A stretch of DNA of 64,000 nt from Linnemannia hyalina (taxonomy: Eukaryota; Mortierellomycota; Mortierellomycetes; Mortierellales; Mortierellaceae): contig JAHRHY010000012.1 in assembly GCA_019671135.1 (NCBI GenBank), forward strand, positions 186,001-250,000, read 5' to 3'. This document shows positions 62,432 through 64,000 of this stretch, one piece after another (position 1 is the stretch's first letter; each line of letters opens with the position of its first letter). Both the position numbers and the translations under genes were made by a program. The notes beneath the pieces were generated by a model. The model did not search any database. It was not told where the DNA came from and saw only the letters and a program-made list of their open reading frames with translations.

Positions 62432-64000
62432 ATGTCGTCCCCAAGAAATGATTCCAGGACAAACAGCGTCTACGTCGATGCACCAGAATTCCCCGTCGAC
62501 CATACCGACGAGACAGTTGCTACTTCTACCGCCACTGCAGCGACTTCACACCATGGATTGACGGCCACCTCACAAGTCCGCTCCCCCGCTCCCGAACCCT
62601 CTGCTCATACACCTTTGCCCGCTGGCGACAGCGACGGCGAAGAGGACGAGGACGAGGATGACGAGGACGAGGACGAGGACGAGGAGAGCGAAGGCGGCGA
62701 TGACGATCAAGTGGACGTCCACATGTCCGGGGACCGAGGACGGAGTCAACGTGGCCGAACCCCCAACGCTGCCTCGACCGAGGAGGACGAGGATGATGAT
62801 GACGATGAAGAGATGGTGATGCAGGTCGATCCAGCAACCGGATTACAGAGGGCGACATCTATTCCTCGGGTCCGTAGTCGATCATCTTCACTCTCCAACC
62901 GCCTTCGACGGCAGCATCAGCGTATGACTTCTTCCTCTGGATCTTCTTCTCGGGTAGGTCGACCTACGTCTTCCTCCGGTTCTCGACCAGCATCGGGGCA
63001 ACAAGCGGCACAACAACCTGCGGCAAGGTCGAACACTGTCCCTCTTGTTGACGAAAAGGACCAAGCCGAGTTGAGGAGGAAGATCATGGATATCCAAAGA
63101 GATCCAACCATCAGCTTTGCTGACAAAGCGTCCATGATTCAGGTGAGACAGAACATCCCCTTGTTTTTTGTTTACTTCTATCGAAGATAAAAGCGGGAGA
63201 GGAATACCAAAAAAAAACGGCCAAAGTGCGATATTAACATTTGTACAATCGGCACTTTTTCTTGTTCATATCATTGTTAGAAATTGATGTCGTCCAAGTG
63301 GCAGGGAGCACAGTCGAGCTTAGCATCACAAACGGCCGATGATTCTACAGAAGGGACAGAGGCAACAGAAGAGGACTTGAAAACGACCTACAATGTAAGA
63401 TCACCTCCTTTTTTCATACTCCTCTGCATGAGCTTTTGAGCTGCATGCTTCAGCTCTTCTCTGAAAGAGATGTGCGCTATTAATATTAGATGCATCCATA
63501 TGCTTACGTTCATCTTCATCTTTTCTTTCTTTATCTCAGAATACCGACAGGAACTATCTGGGATGCAAGCACTACAGGAGAGGATGCAAGCTGAAGGCCA
63601 ACTGCTGTGGCAAATGGTTCAACTGCAGGTTCTGTCACGATGATGTATGCAATCACACCATTGTCAGGTAGGTTCTCTTTTTTGTACCTCGAATCAAGAT
63701 GCATATGTACTACTACGTTTCGTTTCATGTTCAGGAAAGAGAATCAAAATGCTGACCATGATTTGTTGGATACTTTTTTTGTAGGAACGAGACAAAGATG
63801 ATGCTCTGTATGCATTGCAAGGCAATTCAACCTGCTGCCCAAAGCTGCGACTCTTGCAGCGCCCAGCTTGCAAACTATTACTGTGACATCTGCAAGCTCT
63901 GGGATGACGACCCCGCCAAGCCGATTTACCATTGCGCGGACTGTGGGATCTGCAGGATTGGCAACGGACTGGACCAGGACTTTTTCCACTGCAAGAAGTG
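62432..64000 (+). CDS. RCHY1/PIRH2-like CHY zinc-finger E3 ubiquitin ligase, 5' part
   Basis: Four exons seen: 62432..63142, 63281..63394, 63540..63667 and 63785 running off the window end. Start MSSPRNDSRTNSVYVD. The N-terminal 270 residues are disordered with a long acidic run (about 69-95) and Ser/Arg-rich segments. From residue 284 the CHY-type zinc finger is textbook: CKHYRRGCKLKANCCGKWF, then CRFCHDDVCNH, MLCMHCKAIQPAAQSCDSC and YYCDICKLWDDDPAKPIYHC, then the start of the CTCHY finger (CADCGICRIGNGLDQDFFHC). A RING-H2 finger is expected next, beyond the window. Relatives ubiquitinate regulatory proteins such as p53 in animals or act in stress signalling in plants; the fungal substrate is unknown. 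The acidic N-terminal extension is longer than in animals. Confidence 0.9.

Overview
The window is nuclear DNA from a fungus. Coding genes are dense. Introns are short (about 50-130 nt) with GT..AG ends and, where visible, CTAAC/CTGAC-type branch sites. Gene content (MED23, a SCAI homologue, UGO1, an MRP-type ABC transporter, F-box/leucine-rich paralogues) and gene style suggest an early-diverging lineage, most likely Mortierellomycota (Mortierella/Linnemannia-like). The lineage is an inference from gene style and content, not from a marker gene.

Region 1 (0.4-9 kb): an alpha/beta-hydrolase of the homoserine O-acetyltransferase family on the minus strand, then three tandem F-box paralogues on the plus strand. 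The third paralogue is a decayed pseudogene.

Region 2 (9.2-24.7 kb): a gene-sparse, repeat-rich compartment. It holds only copies of one unrecognised protein family: two leaderless 265-aa members (minus strand), three members with a signal peptide (plus strand) and one broken copy. Both branches share an NPxNHAxAAA block and a TFPGF block. Promoters, untranslated regions and introns were copied with the genes. The last two secreted genes are a very recent tandem duplication 3157 bp apart.

Region 3 (25-39 kb): a conserved block: MED23 (Mediator), UGO1 (mitochondrial fusion), a divergently transcribed, apparently mitochondrion-targeted protein with a bacterial-type RNase P protein (RnpA) domain, and SCAI with 15 exons.

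Region 4 (40-48.7 kb): a predicted type II membrane aspartic protease with nine SNIYPERG repeats in its pro-region, a small spliced orphan, an orphan disordered protein, and an oxysterol-binding protein gene with an unusually long 1.2-kb intron.

Region 5 (50-64 kb): a very large CSC1/OSCA-type channel, a full-length ABCC transporter with a TMD0, and the 5' part of an RCHY1/PIRH2-like CHY zinc-finger ubiquitin ligase that runs off the window.

Exon coordinates were worked out by eye from splice consensus, reading phase and family continuity. All similarity statements come from motif recognition; no database search was run.
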